The notes under the pieces: generated by a model
Database searches by the model: none
What the model saw: only the letters and a program-made list of their open reading frames with translations
Told to the model about the DNA's origin: nothing
Shown: positions 5,355 through 5,596 of the stretch, in pieces
Position numbering within the stretch: the stretch's first letter is position 1
How the letters are laid out: each line of letters starts with the position of its first letter
Assembly (NCBI GenBank): GCA_019242465.1
Contig: JAFAVL010000260.1
Span: 1-5,596, forward strand
Direction of reading: 5' to 3'
Origin: Chroococcidiopsidaceae cyanobacterium CP_BM_RX_35
Lineage (GTDB): Bacteria; Cyanobacteriota; Cyanobacteriia; Cyanobacteriales; Chroococcidiopsidaceae
DNA: 5,596 nucleotides
Position numbers and translations under genes: made by a program

Positions 5355-5596
5355 TTATCCGTCAATCTTTCTCCAATGCCGACCATCGCGCTCTAGCAAT
5401 TGGTCCGCCTCCTTTGGTCCCCAACTCCCAGCTGCATAGTTGGGGAAACAACTAGGTGGCGAGGCTTTCCAAGCATCAAGGATTGGCTGCACCACACTCC
5501 AACCGATTTCTACATTGTCAGACCGCTGAAATAGCGTTGCATCACCAATCATGCAGTCGTAAATCAGCGTCTCGTAGCCAGTGCTTGGCTGAGTGC
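5355..5596 (-). CDS. zwf: glucose-6-phosphate 1-dehydrogenase, C-terminal part (5' end outside window)
   Basis: The frame is open from the window edge to TAA at 5355-5357 and gives 79 residues of the C-terminus; the Met codon at 5550-5552 is internal. [20 protein letters not shown], then [27 protein letters not shown] and the closing GRHW are characteristic of bacterial glucose-6-phosphate dehydrogenase. The enzyme opens the oxidative pentose phosphate pathway, making 6-phosphogluconolactone and NADPH; in cyanobacteria it supplies reductant in the dark and in heterocysts. The NADP-binding and catalytic His regions lie outside the window. The HAD and SDR genes follow on the same strand, pointing to a sugar-oxidation operon. 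This is not the fbp-tal-zwf-opcA arrangement known in heterocystous cyanobacteria, at least downstream, so it could be a second zwf copy. Confidence 0.95.
   Translation of the reverse strand, partial: TQPSTGYETLIYDCMIGDATLFQRSDNVEIGWSVVQPILDAWKASPPSCFPNYAAGSWGPKEADQLLERDGRHWRKIDG

Noticed and set aside
1..5596. CRISPR array, tRNA, rRNA, transposase or phage attachment site
   Set aside because: No regularly spaced direct repeats, cloverleaf, ribosomal sequence or transposase-like coding region was seen on either strand.

Overview
This looks like a piece of a cyanobacterial chromosome, probably a filamentous or heterocyst-forming type. That is an inference. It rests on the style of the proteins (glucose-6-phosphate dehydrogenase tail, VapBC pair, SRAP protein, ECF sigma factor with a small partner) and on two intergenic arrays of degenerate 7-bp tandem repeats that resemble cyanobacterial STRR sequences. 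The classical cyanobacterial HIP1 octamer GCGATCGC is absent from the window, so the assignment is not certain. Both ends cut through genes.

Left part (1-1465): the 3' end of a plus-strand FAD-dependent monooxygenase of the kynurenine 3-monooxygenase type (1-624) runs into two decayed minus-strand genes. The first is a 36-codon N-terminal scrap of a probable nucleotidyltransferase (640-750). The second is a full-length SRAP/YedK-like abasic-site DNA-protein crosslink gene (809-1465), interrupted by one in-frame TGA at codon 73 while all expected active-site residues remain.

Middle part (1670-3370): a minus-strand VapB/Phd antitoxin and VapC PIN toxin operon (2314-1670) is divergent from a plus-strand ECF sigma factor (2491-3084) and a tightly coupled 90-residue partner (3098-3370), probably an anti-sigma-like protein. 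The 176-bp divergent region holds a short palindrome and a GGAACC box, candidate sites for antitoxin binding and for sigma autoregulation respectively. The toxin has Asn where its family usually has the last active-site Asp. The sigma partner seems to lose its C-terminal part; an open stretch in another reading frame follows.

Right part (3564-5596): a minus-strand sugar-oxidation cluster, in transcription order zwf (glucose-6-phosphate dehydrogenase, only the C-terminus is present), a Cof-type HAD phosphatase, and a glucose 1-dehydrogenase-like SDR. Together they suggest oxidation of glucose by both the phosphorylated and non-phosphorylated routes, with a phosphatase acting on an unknown sugar phosphate. 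The HAD gene carries an in-frame 84-bp insert made of two 14-residue repeats and edged by a 5-bp direct repeat. Heptad repeat arrays lie between zwf and the HAD gene and between the SDR gene and the convergent sigma operon.

No clear new multi-gene system is visible. The most interesting points are the modular insert in the HAD protein, the single-stop SRAP gene, the altered VapC active site and the shortened sigma-factor partner.
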